From: an uncultured Roseicyclus sp.
Lineage (GTDB): Bacteria; Pseudomonadota; Alphaproteobacteria; Rhodobacterales; Rhodobacteraceae
NCBI GenBank assembly: GCA_947491935.1
Contig: CANLLF010000002.1
Location: 744,001 to 808,000, forward strand
DNA: 64,000 bases
Reading direction: 5' to 3'
Shown here: positions 34,014-43,755 of the stretch, piece after piece
Position numbering within the stretch: the first letter of the stretch is position 1
How the letters are laid out: every line of letters starts with the position of its first letter
The notes under the pieces: generated by a model
What the model was told of the DNA's origin: nothing
What the model saw: only the letters and a program-made list of their open reading frames with translations
Databases searched by the model: none
Program-made: the position numbers and the translations under genes

Positions 34014-35177
34014 ATGTCGATCTTCACGCAAAACCGCTCTGTTCGGATCTTCATTGGTATACTGGTCCTATTTACCCTTGGCGTGACGGTTATGTCCGAA
34101 GCGTATGGCACAGGCGCAATCTCGGTGAGTTTCACTAAGGTTCTCGGGATGACGCTCTGTCTGTGCCTTGCGGCCTTGGCGATGGACCTGGTGTGGGGCT
34201 ATTGCGGCATTCTGAGCCTGGGCCATTTCGCGTTTTTCGGGCTCGGAGGCTACGGGATCGGCATGTGGCTTATGACCGCCCGAACCGAGGCTGTGGTGCG
34301 CGCCAACCTTGCCGGAGGGGTCATCCCGCCCACCGAAGCGGAAGTGAGCCAGGCCACGGCGCTCCAGATCTTCTCCGTCGTGGGCGCCGAGGATTGGCCA
34401 TGGATGTGGGCCGCGTCCGACAGCCTGTTCCTGTCGCTCGTGCTGATCGTGGCGGTCCCGGGCCTTCTTGCGCTTGTGTTCGGCTGGCTTGCCTTCCGCA
34501 GCCGGGTGACGGGCGTGTATCTGTCGATCCTGACCCAGGCCATGACACTAGCCCTGTCGCTCTACCTGTTTCAGAATGATACGGGCCTCCGGGGCAATAA
34601 CGGTTTGTCAGGCCTTCAGAATATTCCCGGCGCCGACGCCATCGGGCAGGACCGGATTTCGATCTGGTTCTTCTGGGCATCTGCCGTCGCGCTCGGCTTG
34701 GCGTATGTCGCCGCGGCCTGGCTGATTTCCAGCAAGTTCGGCAACATCATCCGCGGCATCCGGGACGATGAGCAAAGGGTTCGTTTCCTCGGCTACCGGG
34801 TCGAGAGCTACAAGTTGTTCGTCTTCACCCTGACGGGAATCCTCTGCGGGGTCGCGGGCGCGCTCTATTACCCGCAGGCGGGGATCATCAACCCCGACGA
34901 AATCGCACCCATCGCTTCGATCTACCTCGCGGTCTGGGTCGCCATCGGGGGGCGCGGGCGGCTTTATGGCGCCGTGATCGGTGCGGCCGTCGTCTCGCTC
35001 TTGTCCACTTACTTCACCGGCGGACGTGCGCCCGACATCGCCCTTGGTGCGTTTCGGATCGAATGGGTTGATTGGTGGCCGGTTCTTCTGGGCCTCGGCT
35101 TTGTTCTGGTCACCCTCTTCGCACCGAAAGGCCTTGGTGGCCTGGTCGACTACATTGTTCGAAAGGACCGGGCATGA
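34014..35177 (+). CDS. urtC: Urea ABC transporter permease UrtC
   Basis: A 387-residue LivM-type permease. Features: DLVWGYCGILSLGHFAFFGL, GNNGLSGLQNIPG (substrate-channel loop), FGNIIRGIRDDEQRVRFLGY (the coupling EAA-like loop) and YLAVWVAIGGRGRLYGAVIG. Starts three bases after urtB and overlaps urtD by four bases (ATGA). Confidence 0.94.
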   Translation: MSIFTQNRSVRIFIGILVLFTLGVTVMSEAYGTGAISVSFTKVLGMTLCLCLAALAMDLVWGYCGILSLGHFAFFGLGGYGIGMWLMTARTEAVVRANLAGGVIPPTEAEVSQATALQIFSVVGAEDWPWMWAASDSLFLSLVLIVAVPGLLALVFGWLAFRSRVTGVYLSILTQAMTLALSLYLFQNDTGLRGNNGLSGLQNIPGADAIGQDRISIWFFWASAVALGLAYVAAAWLISSKFGNIIRGIRDDEQRVRFLGYRVESYKLFVFTLTGILCGVAGALYYPQAGIINPDEIAPIASIYLAVWVAIGGRGRLYGAVIGAAVVSLLSTYFTGGRAPDIALGAFRIEWVDWWPVLLGLGFVLVTLFAPKGLGGLVDYIVRKDRA

Positions 35178-35914
35178 GTTCGCTGCTGGAGGTACAGGGC
35201 GTCTCCGTCACGTTTGACGGCTTTCGCGCAATCAACAACCTCAGTTTCCAGATCGGGATGCCTGAGATGCGCGCCGTGATCGGCCCCAACGGGGCGGGAA
35301 AAACCACGTTCATGGATATCGTCACGGGTAAGACGAGGCCGGACACCGGATCCGTGCGGTGGGGCGATCTGGGCCATTCCCTGCTGTCGATGTCCGAGGC
35401 GCAAATCGCGCAGGCCGGGATCGGCCGCAAGTTCCAGCGCCCCACCGTGTTCGAGGATCAAAGCGTGCACGACAACCTGCGTGTCGCCTTGAAAAAACCG
35501 CGCGGGCCAATAGCCGCCATTCTTGACCGGACCACGGATACCGACCGCGCCCGTATTGCCGAGATTGCAGAGGAGATCGGCATGGCCGGTCACCTCGGCA
35601 CCCGGGCCGGCATCCTGAGCCACGGACAGAAGCAATGGCTGGAAATCGGGATGCTGCTCGCCCAGGACCCCAAGCTTTTGCTGGTCGATGAACCGGCGGC
35701 GGGCATGACCACGGAAGAGCGGGAGCACACGACAGCCTTGCTCAAGCGCCTAGCCGAAACCCACGCCGTTGTCGTGGTCGAACATGACATGGAATTCGTG
35801 CGCCGTCTCGACTGCCGGGTCACGGTCCTGCATGAAGGGGCTGTCCTTGCCGAAGGGTCGCTCGAACATGTCATGGCCGATGACCGTGTCGTCGACGTCT
35901 ATCTGGGGCGCTAA
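35174..35914 (+). CDS. urtD: Urea ABC transporter ATPase UrtD
   Basis: A 246-residue ATPase: Walker A GPNGAGKTT, LSHGQKQWLEIGMLLAQDPK as the signature region (the urea/branched-chain type has HGQKQWLEIGM rather than SGGQ), Walker B LLLVDEPAAGM, H-loop VVVEHDMEF. LivG-like subunit that pairs with UrtE. Starts inside the stop of urtC. Confidence 0.95.
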   Translation: MSSLLEVQGVSVTFDGFRAINNLSFQIGMPEMRAVIGPNGAGKTTFMDIVTGKTRPDTGSVRWGDLGHSLLSMSEAQIAQAGIGRKFQRPTVFEDQSVHDNLRVALKKPRGPIAAILDRTTDTDRARIAEIAEEIGMAGHLGTRAGILSHGQKQWLEIGMLLAQDPKLLLVDEPAAGMTTEEREHTTALLKRLAETHAVVVVEHDMEFVRRLDCRVTVLHEGAVLAEGSLEHVMADDRVVDVYLGR

Positions 35915-35916
35915 GG

Positions 35917-36612
35917 ATGCTAGAAACCCATGACCTCACCCTTCATTACGGCGGCAGCCAGATCCTCAATGGCGTGTCCATTATGGCCATCAAGGGTGAA
36001 GTCACCTGCATCATGGGGACCAATGGCGTAGGCAAGACCTCCCTCATGAAGGCGATCTCCGGCACCCATGCGCGATCGGGCGGAGAGATGGCGTTGGATG
36101 GCGAGACTTTGCCCAATCTACCGGCGCACAAACTGGCACAACGGGGCGTCGGTTACGTTCCTCAGGGACGCATGATCTTTCCGCTGCTGACGGTCCGTGA
36201 AAACCTCGAGACGGGTCTTGCGTGTCTTCCGAAGGCAGAGCGGCACGTGCCCGATCGGACTTTCGAGATGTTTCCCGTTCTCAAAGAGATGGAACATCGC
36301 CGGGGCGGCGACCTCTCCGGTGGGCAACAGCAACAATTGGCCATTGGCCGTGCGCTGGTGACCCGCCCCAAGCTTTTGCTGATGGACGAACCGACCGAGG
36401 GCATCCAACCGAACATCATCCAGTTGATCGGGGCGGTCATCCGCCAATTGCGCGATGAGGGGGACATGGCGATTATCCTGGTGGAACAATACTTCGATTT
36501 TGCCTTCGACCTTGCGGATCGTTTTTACGTTCTCAAGCGCGGCGAAACAGTGTTGTCTGTTCGCAAGGCAGACGCGACGCGGGAGCAGGTTCAGGCCGCA
36601 TTCAGCGTGTGA
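35917..36612 (+). CDS. urtE: Urea ABC transporter ATPase UrtE
   Basis: A 231-residue ATPase: Walker A GTNGVGKTS, signature LSGGQQQQLAIGRALVTRPK, Walker B LLLMDEPTEGIQPNI, H-loop VEQYFDFAF. LivF-like partner of UrtD, starting two bases after its stop. Last gene of the urtABCDE operon. Confidence 0.95.
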   Translation: MLETHDLTLHYGGSQILNGVSIMAIKGEVTCIMGTNGVGKTSLMKAISGTHARSGGEMALDGETLPNLPAHKLAQRGVGYVPQGRMIFPLLTVRENLETGLACLPKAERHVPDRTFEMFPVLKEMEHRRGGDLSGGQQQQLAIGRALVTRPKLLLMDEPTEGIQPNIIQLIGAVIRQLRDEGDMAIILVEQYFDFAFDLADRFYVLKRGETVLSVRKADATREQVQAAFSV

Positions 36613-37110
36613 TAATGGCGTGAAGCTGCAACCATGCAGACACCGGAACAATCCGCAACAAACCGTGCCTGAACAATCTCACCTGTGGCCTCAAACGATC
36701 CTGGCACCAACGGATACGCGCCCGCTACGCCACCGGTTATTCACACGAGGGTTGGTCGCCGCCTTGGCAAGGACGGGTCAAGCGTTTCGACAGCCAGTCC
36801 ATCTTTGGCAAAGACCCGGCTGGCCGTCAAAATCGCGAACGTCATCTGCGCATTAGACAAAAGCTTCCATCCAAGATCCGCTTCGGTGCCACGTTGGCCA
36901 ATACTGCGCTGGGAGCAAATGACCTCTCTTGAGAAATCAGGCGTCCAACACCAACCCATTAGCGCGAAATGCATCGGTCAGGTGGTGGCTCGTTCGAACC
37001 CTCACTGCCCTATGCTGCGTTGCGCACGGTCCTCGGCTGTCCACAGAAATCTTCGTTGACTTGGAGTAACTCTAATCTGTTACCCCGGGTTTAGAGGAGC
37101 AGATGCGAAG
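36613..37110. other. Gene-free stretch, 498 bp
   Basis: No supported gene. A minus-strand frame near 36741-36974 contains ILTASRVFAKDGLAVETLD, which recalls the first two helices of a TetR regulator, but nothing TetR-like follows, so a remnant is only possible. The last 55 bp form the MerR promoter. Confidence 0.35.
37056..37086 (+). promoter_or_regulatory. MerR-type promoter with overlapping dyad
   Basis: TTGACT (37056-37061) as -35, then TTGGAGT-A-ACTCTAA (37061-37075), an inverted repeat with one mismatch, and a poor -10 region (TACCCC at 37081) after about 19 bp. Overlong spacing with a central dyad is the hallmark of promoters activated by MerR proteins by DNA untwisting. Confidence 0.6.
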
Positions 37111-37473
37111 ATGAGCATTGCTGAAGCGACTGAGGTCTGTGGGTTATCTGAGCATACGATCCGGTTCGATGAGAAATCGGGAATGCTGCCTGAAATTGAG
37201 CGAGGGGAGAACGGGCATCCTCGGTTCACCCCTCGCAAAATCGAATGGCTGACGCTGCTGTACTGGCTTCGCGAAACCGGGATGCCCTTAAAGCAGATGC
37301 GTCGGTTCACGACACTCGCAAAAACGGGCGGCGCCAGCATTCCCGAGCGGCGAAAAATCTTGGCGGATCATGCCGATAGGCTTATGGCCAAGCTCGCAAT
37401 TCTGGAAGAGTGTGAAAGCGTCCTCGTCATCAAGATCGCCAGCTATGGCTCGAACCCAAAGGACGATACATGA
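37111..37473 (+). CDS. MerR-family transcriptional regulator
   Basis: A 120-residue MerR protein. The HTH MSIAEATEVCGLSEHTIRFD is followed by the wing EKSGMLPEIERGENGHPRFT and a coiled-coil helix (about 75-110). In the canonical family the sequence is TIRYYE; here the aromatic pair is FD, a small deviation. The C-terminus has one Cys in EECES and no metal-site cluster, so it is closest to the NmlR/AdhR-like (electrophile or oxidative) or short SoxR-unrelated class. It overlaps the promoter dyad at 37056. The downstream target gene is now decayed (37470), so its remaining target may be itself. Confidence 0.85.
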   Translation: MSIAEATEVCGLSEHTIRFDEKSGMLPEIERGENGHPRFTPRKIEWLTLLYWLRETGMPLKQMRRFTTLAKTGGASIPERRKILADHADRLMAKLAILEECESVLVIKIASYGSNPKDDT

Positions 37474-37945
37474 GGTTTGCGTATCTGATCGAACCGCCCT
37501 TCAACTATGTCGAAGAGCAGGTCACGTCACCGGCTGCGATGTGGAACTCGCGCGGCATGTGTTCCAGGAACTTAGGATCGCGGATTTTGAGCCGTCGAGA
37601 CAGAATTCGCGGAGTTATTGCCGGGGCTGGCAGATGGTCGCTGGCGGATGAACACAGGTTTGTTCGGAACCGACGAAAGACGACAGAAGGCGCTGTTCTG
37701 CTGTCCGATCTGGGCGCTGCCAGACGGGTTGCTTGTACGTGAAGGTAATCCGCTCAACTTGAGCGGATACAGATCGCTCGCAAAGCGCTGCGAGGCCAAG
37801 CTGGACGTCATTCGAGACCAGTTTCAGCATCGTTCCGCGATCGAGTTTGCCGTGGCCGAAGGCCGGATTGCCGTTTTCGAACACCTATGCCGAGGCCGCG
37901 AAGGCGGTGCGTGACGGTGAAGCTGATGCTTATGCCAGTGTTGGC
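37470..37945 (+). pseudogene. Decayed family-3 extracellular solute-binding protein gene
   Basis: Three frames together spell a periplasmic amino-acid-type binding protein: MRFAYLIEPPFNYVEEQ in one frame, GHVTGCDVELARHVFQELRI in a second, then LADGRWRMNTGLFGTDERRQ and WALPDGLLVREGNPLNLSGY in a third, and TYAEAAKAVRDGEADAYASV back in the second. At least three frameshifts are needed, and the signal peptide and C-terminal lobe are missing. Because several separate shifts occur, sequencing error is unlikely. The ATG at 37470 overlaps the MerR stop by four bases, so an operon of MerR and this gene has degenerated. Confidence 0.7.
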
Positions 37946-38138
37946 CGGGCACACGCTCCGGTTTCAGCGGGCAAGGTCGCTTCCGCGTGTGTCACACAGA
38001 GAGCTGGGCAGGAATTGCAGCCAATGCCGGATACTCCGCCGAGGCCCATCTCGTCCAGGACTTCAAGGATCTTGCCGGTGCAACGCCGATGGCATGGGCA
38101 CGAAGCAAACGACCCTCAGGGCCGCGTCCGCACATCTG
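37945..38138 (+). pseudogene. Remnant of an AraC-family regulator C-terminus
   Basis: TLRFQRARSLPRVSHRELG in one frame, then AGIAANAGYSAEAHLVQDFK and DLAGATPMAWARS in another. The second part is the unmistakable last HTH of AraC/XylS proteins (I-A-x-x-A-G-Y-S-x-x-A-H-L-x-x-x-F-K-x-L-A-G-x-T-P). Only the final ~60 residues remain, joined directly to the solute-binding pseudogene, which implies a deletion between them. Confidence 0.7.
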
Positions 38139-38214
38139 ATCAGTTCCGAAATCTTTAAGTCAGCCAATCGGACACCGTTTATTGTGCGGCCAATGGCAAT
38201 TGAGGAGACTGCCC

Positions 38215-38484
38215 ATGAAAGGGTCCTGCATTATCCCGACACTGCGATACGAAAACCCCGTGAAGATGACTTGGGTGCACTGCAATGCACGGCGCGCGAT
38301 TGGCGGGATCTCACAAATCCCAGACATCATCGTCTATGAGCTGGACGCGATTTGTGAGAGAGCGCACGCGGCTTGTACCGAGATTTCCATGGAGCCGAAA
38401 GACGACGCGGACTACGGTGGGCGCGTTTTCAGTTGTTGAGATCCCGAAGGTCAGCTTTGGAACTTCGGCACATGCGATCCTTGG
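38215..38484 (+). pseudogene. Decayed VOC/glyoxalase-superfamily gene
   Basis: The frame begins MKGSCIIPTLRYENPVKMTW, then after an apparent internal deletion reads DAICERAHAACTEISMEPKD and DADYGGRVFSC, stops, and continues in the next frame as DPEGQLWNFGTCDPW. These are the first strand, the second half and the last conserved strand of a VOC/bleomycin-resistance-like protein. AraC-VOC gene pairs are common in alphaproteobacteria, so this and the AraC remnant probably decayed together. Confidence 0.7.
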
Positions 38485-38814
38485 ACTGCAAAACACTAGT
38501 GCGGAAGACATCCGCCTAGGCTTCCGTGGTGATCGGAAATCGCGTGTTTGCAGCGAAAGGTCGTTACGGTGTGCACCAAGCGACATCGGCTTTAACGCTA
38601 GATGGCGGCAAGCTCCACTCTTGGCGGCACGATGATGGGACCTCCCGACCATAGCTGCAAGCAGGTTAGCGGCTTTCACGAAGGCGCCCAATTCACCCCA
38701 ATCTCTCATTTCTGCGCTGAGTTAAGGGCGTTCGCCAAAATTGTCACCGCATCCTCATTGGTCGGGAAGTCTCGGGCACGGCTCAGTCAAATCGGCCGAA
38801 GCGGCGTCATTTCT
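38485..38814. other. Gene-free stretch, 330 bp
   Basis: Nothing recognisable on either strand. It separates the pseudogene cluster from the 3' end of the aldose epimerase gene. Confidence 0.4.
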
Positions 38815-39690
38815 TCAAGGTTCGGTGTGTGCAGAGATCACTATCTTTGCGGTTGTTCCCTGCCCAGGCACAAGGAAATGTTGAGCTGCGGTGGATGAAA
38901 AAGAGAAATCATCAACCGCGTGCGACACCGGTTCGACGCAGAAGAATGGCTCGCCTTTCGGCGCCCACAGCTGAGCATGCCGGCAACCAGTTCGTTCCAC
39001 CACGATCAAATCGATACCAGGTTGACCTCCGATCTCAATCCTGTCGGGGTTCTCGTAGAATGCCGAGAACGCAGTTTGCTCAAGTAGGCAAGGTTCAGCG
39101 AAACTCAGTCCTTCAGGGACTGGACCCCGTTTCTGCGGTAGCCCCATTTCATCGAAGCCGTTCCACCGATGCGCCTCAAGGCGCAATGTCGTGGTAGACG
39201 TTCTGGGAAAGAACGGATGAACCCCCAATCCATAGGGGAGTGTCGCCCGTCCTGTATTGACGACGCGGAGGTCCATTTCCAGGCTTTGACTGCGCAATGA
39301 GATACGCAAATGGGCATCGAAAACATATGGGTCCGCGCCACGATACGAGAGACGCAGGTCGAGCATTGAACCGTCTATCTGAGAAACCTTCCACGGCTGC
39401 AACCAGCCAATACCGTGAACAGGGTAGGGGGTGGTGTGCCAATTTGCCGACATCGGATGCAACCCTTTCTGGCCCATAACACCCCCTGCTGACAGGCGGT
39501 TACACCACGGGACCATTACAAAGCACGCTGATGCGGTTGGGTCATTGGCGTCTGTCGAGCGATGCGGCCACAAGATGTCGACCCATCTATTATTCGATTT
39601 GATCTGGAAGGACTGGACCACCGCACCATGGACTGGATCGACAAAGACGCGCGCGTGTTCTGTTTCAATGGAAGAGAGGGTTTGGCGCAT
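38815..39690 (-). CDS. Aldose 1-epimerase family protein
   Basis: A 291-residue galactose-mutarotase-fold protein. Conserved parts: GAVVQSFQIKSNNRWVDILW, CFVMVPWCNRLSAGG (the substrate-contact Arg), YPVHGIGWLQPWKV (catalytic His), LPYGLGVHPFFPR (second His) and WAPKGEPFFCVEPVSHAVDD near the end (catalytic Glu in VEPVSH). Starts one base after the stop of the dehydratase gene at 39692 and is co-transcribed with it. The epimerase would supply the anomer used by a sugar dehydrogenase, fitting the rest of the 38815-53975 locus. Confidence 0.87.
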   Translation of the reverse strand: MRQTLSSIETEHARVFVDPVHGAVVQSFQIKSNNRWVDILWPHRSTDANDPTASACFVMVPWCNRLSAGGVMGQKGLHPMSANWHTTPYPVHGIGWLQPWKVSQIDGSMLDLRLSYRGADPYVFDAHLRISLRSQSLEMDLRVVNTGRATLPYGLGVHPFFPRTSTTTLRLEAHRWNGFDEMGLPQKRGPVPEGLSFAEPCLLEQTAFSAFYENPDRIEIGGQPGIDLIVVERTGCRHAQLWAPKGEPFFCVEPVSHAVDDFSFSSTAAQHFLVPGQGTTAKIVISAHTEP

Positions 39691-39691
39691 A

Positions 39692-40843
39692 TCAATACGC
39701 AGGTTTTGTTGGAAACCAGCCCGGCCGCTTGGGGTCAAGATACGCGCCCTCAATGGTCGTGACACGGTAGCGATCAATTTGAGCAGCGTCGGGTGTAACC
39801 CCGAGACCCGGCCCCTCTGGAACGCTAAAGCCACCGTCTACCAAGGACGGAGTATCAGGCGCGATATCGTCGGCGAGATAGGCGCGTTCGGTATCGATGG
39901 CGAGCGTGAGGTTCGGGATGGAGGCGGCGAGGTGGAGGTAGGCCGCTTGGCTCAACGCAAGCTCGGCACCAGAATGAAGACCGACGGGAAGACCTGCCGC
40001 CTCACAAACCGCCGCCGACTTGATCACTTGCCAAAGCCCGCCTGCTTGGTGAGGGTCGAGCAATACGTAATCGGCGGCGCCCATGCGAGTGATATTGCCC
40101 ACATCTTGAAGTGTATAGGCACTTTCATCCAGCGCGATGGGAACGCTTTGACCTGCGCAAAGCGCCGCGGTGCCGATCAGATCATCCAGTTCCAACGGCT
40201 GCTCCACATAGGCCGGGTCGTACGCGGCCAGCCTGCGCAATTGCCGCTTTGCTCGGCCCGGCGTCCAAGCTCCGTTGACGTCAAGTCGCATCGCGAGGCT
40301 GCCGATGACCTTGCGCGTGACCTCGGCCAAAGCGATGTCGTTTTCTGGATCAAAGCCGATCTTGACCTTGAACGTCGTATACCCCGCATCCAAAAACTGT
40401 TTCAGCCGGCTCTCCAAAGCTTTCGGATCGCGGGTAAATGTGTAGGCTGCCGCGTCGACCCGGTTGCGCCATTCGCCGCCCCAAAGTCGCGATAGCGGCT
40501 GATCGCAGATCTTTCCGAAGGCATCCCACATCGCCATCTCAAGCGCCGCAATCGCCATCACCGCGGCGCGCTTATGGTGGTAGTAGCCCGCGCCCAGAAC
40601 ATGGCGGTACAGCCCTTCGACATTCGAGACCGGGTATCCCAGCCCCAGCTTGGCCACGACCTTTTCAAACACGGCTGGCACGGCATCAATCAGGCAAAGC
40701 GTCTCGCCCCAACCGACATGGCCGCTATCGGTGGTGATCTTGCACAACAACCGCGTCGTTCCGACCCGCGCGCCGGACCCCCATTGGATGGTTTCGCTGA
40801 AGGGAACGCGCACAAGGCAGTGGTCGATTTGGGTGATATGCAT
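39692..40843 (-). CDS. Enolase-superfamily (mandelate racemase/muconate-lactonising type) sugar-acid dehydratase or lactonising enzyme 1
   Basis: A 383-residue enolase-superfamily protein. Active-site elements: Lys-x-Lys in TFKVKIG (K159, K161), metal ligands D188 (RLDVNG), E214 (YVEQP) and D239 (ALDES). The position that carries the second base lysine in muconate-lactonising enzymes reads LLDPHQAGG, without Lys, so it is not a standard cycloisomerase. A TTG 14 codons upstream (40885) would lie in an operator; the ATG at 40843 is preferred. Divergent from the IclR-SMP-30 fusion gene. Inferred substrate is a sugar acid or lactone made in this locus. Confidence 0.8.
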   Translation of the reverse strand: MHITQIDHCLVRVPFSETIQWGSGARVGTTRLLCKITTDSGHVGWGETLCLIDAVPAVFEKVVAKLGLGYPVSNVEGLYRHVLGAGYYHHKRAAVMAIAALEMAMWDAFGKICDQPLSRLWGGEWRNRVDAAAYTFTRDPKALESRLKQFLDAGYTTFKVKIGFDPENDIALAEVTRKVIGSLAMRLDVNGAWTPGRAKRQLRRLAAYDPAYVEQPLELDDLIGTAALCAGQSVPIALDESAYTLQDVGNITRMGAADYVLLDPHQAGGLWQVIKSAAVCEAAGLPVGLHSGAELALSQAAYLHLAASIPNLTLAIDTERAYLADDIAPDTPSLVDGGFSVPEGPGLGVTPDAAQIDRYRVTTIEGAYLDPKRPGWFPTKPAY

Positions 40844-40868
40844 CTGGAACTCGGACTTTCTGATTGAC

Positions 40869-40885
40869 TTGGAACTAAGTTTCAA
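40869..40885. promoter_or_regulatory. IclR-type operator, site 1
   Basis: TTGGAACTAAGTTTCAA, a 7-3-7 inverted repeat with one mismatch, lying between the divergent dehydratase (40843) and IclR-SMP-30 (40925) genes. It matches sites 2 and 3 at 45985 and 46039, and resembles the palindromes bound by IclR/KdgR proteins (GAAAC-n3-GTTTC). Confidence 0.75.
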
Positions 40886-40924
40886 AATATCCGAAAGTCA
40901 ACCTAAGACGAGAAGTGAGTGCCG

Positions 40925-42643
40925 ATGGCAGATCCAAAAAAACAGGCTGGACCCAGCGAAGCCGACGTGAATGGACCGCAGCCGGGGATGCAGGCTTTGA
41001 CGCGCGGCCTACAAGTGCTGGACTTCATCGCCGATGCCGACCGCCCGGTGCGGTTCACAACGCTTTTGGATGGGACGGGTTATCCCAAGGGCACGCTGCA
41101 TCGCATTCTCCAGACCCTTGTTGATGAGCGGTATCTGCAGATCAACCCGCACGACCAGACCTATAAACTTGGCTCGCGCCCCTTTCAGTTGGCGCATCGG
41201 GTTTGGGATCAATTCGACCTGCGCGGCGCAGCCGAGCCAGAGCTGGCGCGCCTTGTTGGATTATCGGATGAGGCGGTCCGGCTGGGGATCCTTGACGGTG
41301 ATAAGGTGCTCTACATCGACCAACGCGATCCGCAGCGGCAGGTGCGCATCGGCAACGGTGTCGGTTCACGCTCGGCGATCCACGCCACGGCGCTTGGCAA
41401 GGCGATGGCCGCCCATCTCAGCGCAAGTGAGCGCCGCGCGATGATTTCGGAGGGCCGCCTTGTTGCGTTCACCGACAATACCATCGTGTCGAACGGTGAT
41501 CTGGATCAGCAGCTCAACATCATCAAGGCGCGCGGCTATGCGATCTCGGTCAGCGAACAGCACGAGGATGTCAGCGCCGTCGCAGCCCCCATCCTCGACC
41601 ACCGTGCCCATCCCATCGGTGCCATCGGGATTATCGGGCCGTCCTACCGTCTGTCATCGGAACGCCTGCATGCCCTTGGCCGCGAAGTGATCGAGGCCGC
41701 GCGCCGTATCGCAGGGAATGTGGGGGAGCTATCGATGTCCATTTCCGTTCAGCCCAAGCCATTGGGCCTGGCACGTAACGATATCGAATGCGTCATCCCC
41801 GGCGAGGATTTCCTGGGTGAGGGACCATTCTGGTCGGTCAAGAACCAGCAATTGATCTGGGTCGATATCCTGGCCCCCAGCATCGTTTCCGGCGATCCGG
41901 CCTCGGGTGAGCGCACGATGCGACCGATGCCTGAATTGGTCGGTGTGGCGATCCCCAAGACCTCTGGCGGGTTCATCTGTGCCACCGAGACTGGGATCAA
42001 GACCCTGTCGACCTCGGGCCAACTTGCAACGCTTTGTGAGCCCGAGGCCGATATCGCAGGCAACCGCTTCAACGACGGAAAATGTGATGCAAAGGGACGG
42101 CTTTGGGTCGGGTCTTTGGCAATAAATACGCAGCCCGGACGCGGCAACCTGTGGCGGATCGAGGCCGATGGCGCCGCGCAATTGATGCTTGACGGCATGT
42201 CGGTTTCGAACGGCATGGGGTGGAGCCCCGACACGTCGACCTTCTATTTCACCGATAGCGGCAAGCGTGTGATCTGGTCCTTCGACTTCGATCTCGCGTC
42301 CGGTGCGATCAGTGGGCAAAGGCTGTTCCATGAATTCACCGAAGGGGAGGGGCTTCCCGATGGGCTCTGCGTCGACAGCGACGGCTACCTTTGGGTGGCC
42401 ATGTGGGACGGTTGGGCGATCCGCCGGTTCGCGCCGGACGGCACGCTCGACAAGGTGATCGATGTTCCGGTCCCACGTCCGACCAGTTGCTGCTTCGGCG
42501 GCGAGGACCTCAGCACGCTGTTCGTCACCACCGCTCGCATTCGCCTTTCGGCACAGCAACTCGCCGAGGCGCCTTTGTCGGGCTGTGTGCTGGCGGTTCA
42601 AACCGATGCGACCGGACAGGAAGATCATCTGTTCGCAGGATAA
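40925..42643 (+). CDS. IclR-type regulator fused to SMP-30/gluconolactonase domain
   Basis: A 572-residue two-part protein. Residues ~22-85 are an IclR winged helix (MQALTRGLQVLDFIADADRP then GTGYPKGTLHRILQTLVDER), residues ~95-260 an IclR effector domain (GNGVGSRSAIHATALGKAMA, LDQQLNIIKARGYAISVSEQ, HPIGAIGIIGPSYRLS). Residues ~283-570 are an SMP-30/LRE beta-propeller with metal-ligand motifs GEGPFWS (Glu), NRFNDGKCDAKGRLWVG (Asn) and GLPDGLCVDSDGYLWVA (Asp). There is no stop or frameshift at the junction (near SVQPKPLGLARNDIEC). A GTG two codons earlier is possible. It implies an enzyme that hydrolyses a sugar lactone and a regulator in one chain, with its operator at 40869. Confidence 0.9.
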   Translation: MADPKKQAGPSEADVNGPQPGMQALTRGLQVLDFIADADRPVRFTTLLDGTGYPKGTLHRILQTLVDERYLQINPHDQTYKLGSRPFQLAHRVWDQFDLRGAAEPELARLVGLSDEAVRLGILDGDKVLYIDQRDPQRQVRIGNGVGSRSAIHATALGKAMAAHLSASERRAMISEGRLVAFTDNTIVSNGDLDQQLNIIKARGYAISVSEQHEDVSAVAAPILDHRAHPIGAIGIIGPSYRLSSERLHALGREVIEAARRIAGNVGELSMSISVQPKPLGLARNDIECVIPGEDFLGEGPFWSVKNQQLIWVDILAPSIVSGDPASGERTMRPMPELVGVAIPKTSGGFICATETGIKTLSTSGQLATLCEPEADIAGNRFNDGKCDAKGRLWVGSLAINTQPGRGNLWRIEADGAAQLMLDGMSVSNGMGWSPDTSTFYFTDSGKRVIWSFDFDLASGAISGQRLFHEFTEGEGLPDGLCVDSDGYLWVAMWDGWAIRRFAPDGTLDKVIDVPVPRPTSCCFGGEDLSTLFVTTARIRLSAQQLAEAPLSGCVLAVQTDATGQEDHLFAG

Positions 42644-42675
42644 ATCCGGCAACGCACCAGACGGGGAGGGACCAC

Positions 42676-43751
<1,076 letters not shown>

Positions 43752-43755
<4 letters not shown>

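Noticed and set aside
36741-36974. Minus-strand frame with a TetR-like start (ILTASRVFAKDGLAVETLD)
   Set aside because: Only about 20 residues resemble TetR; no second HTH half follows in any frame, so a pseudogene call is not justified.
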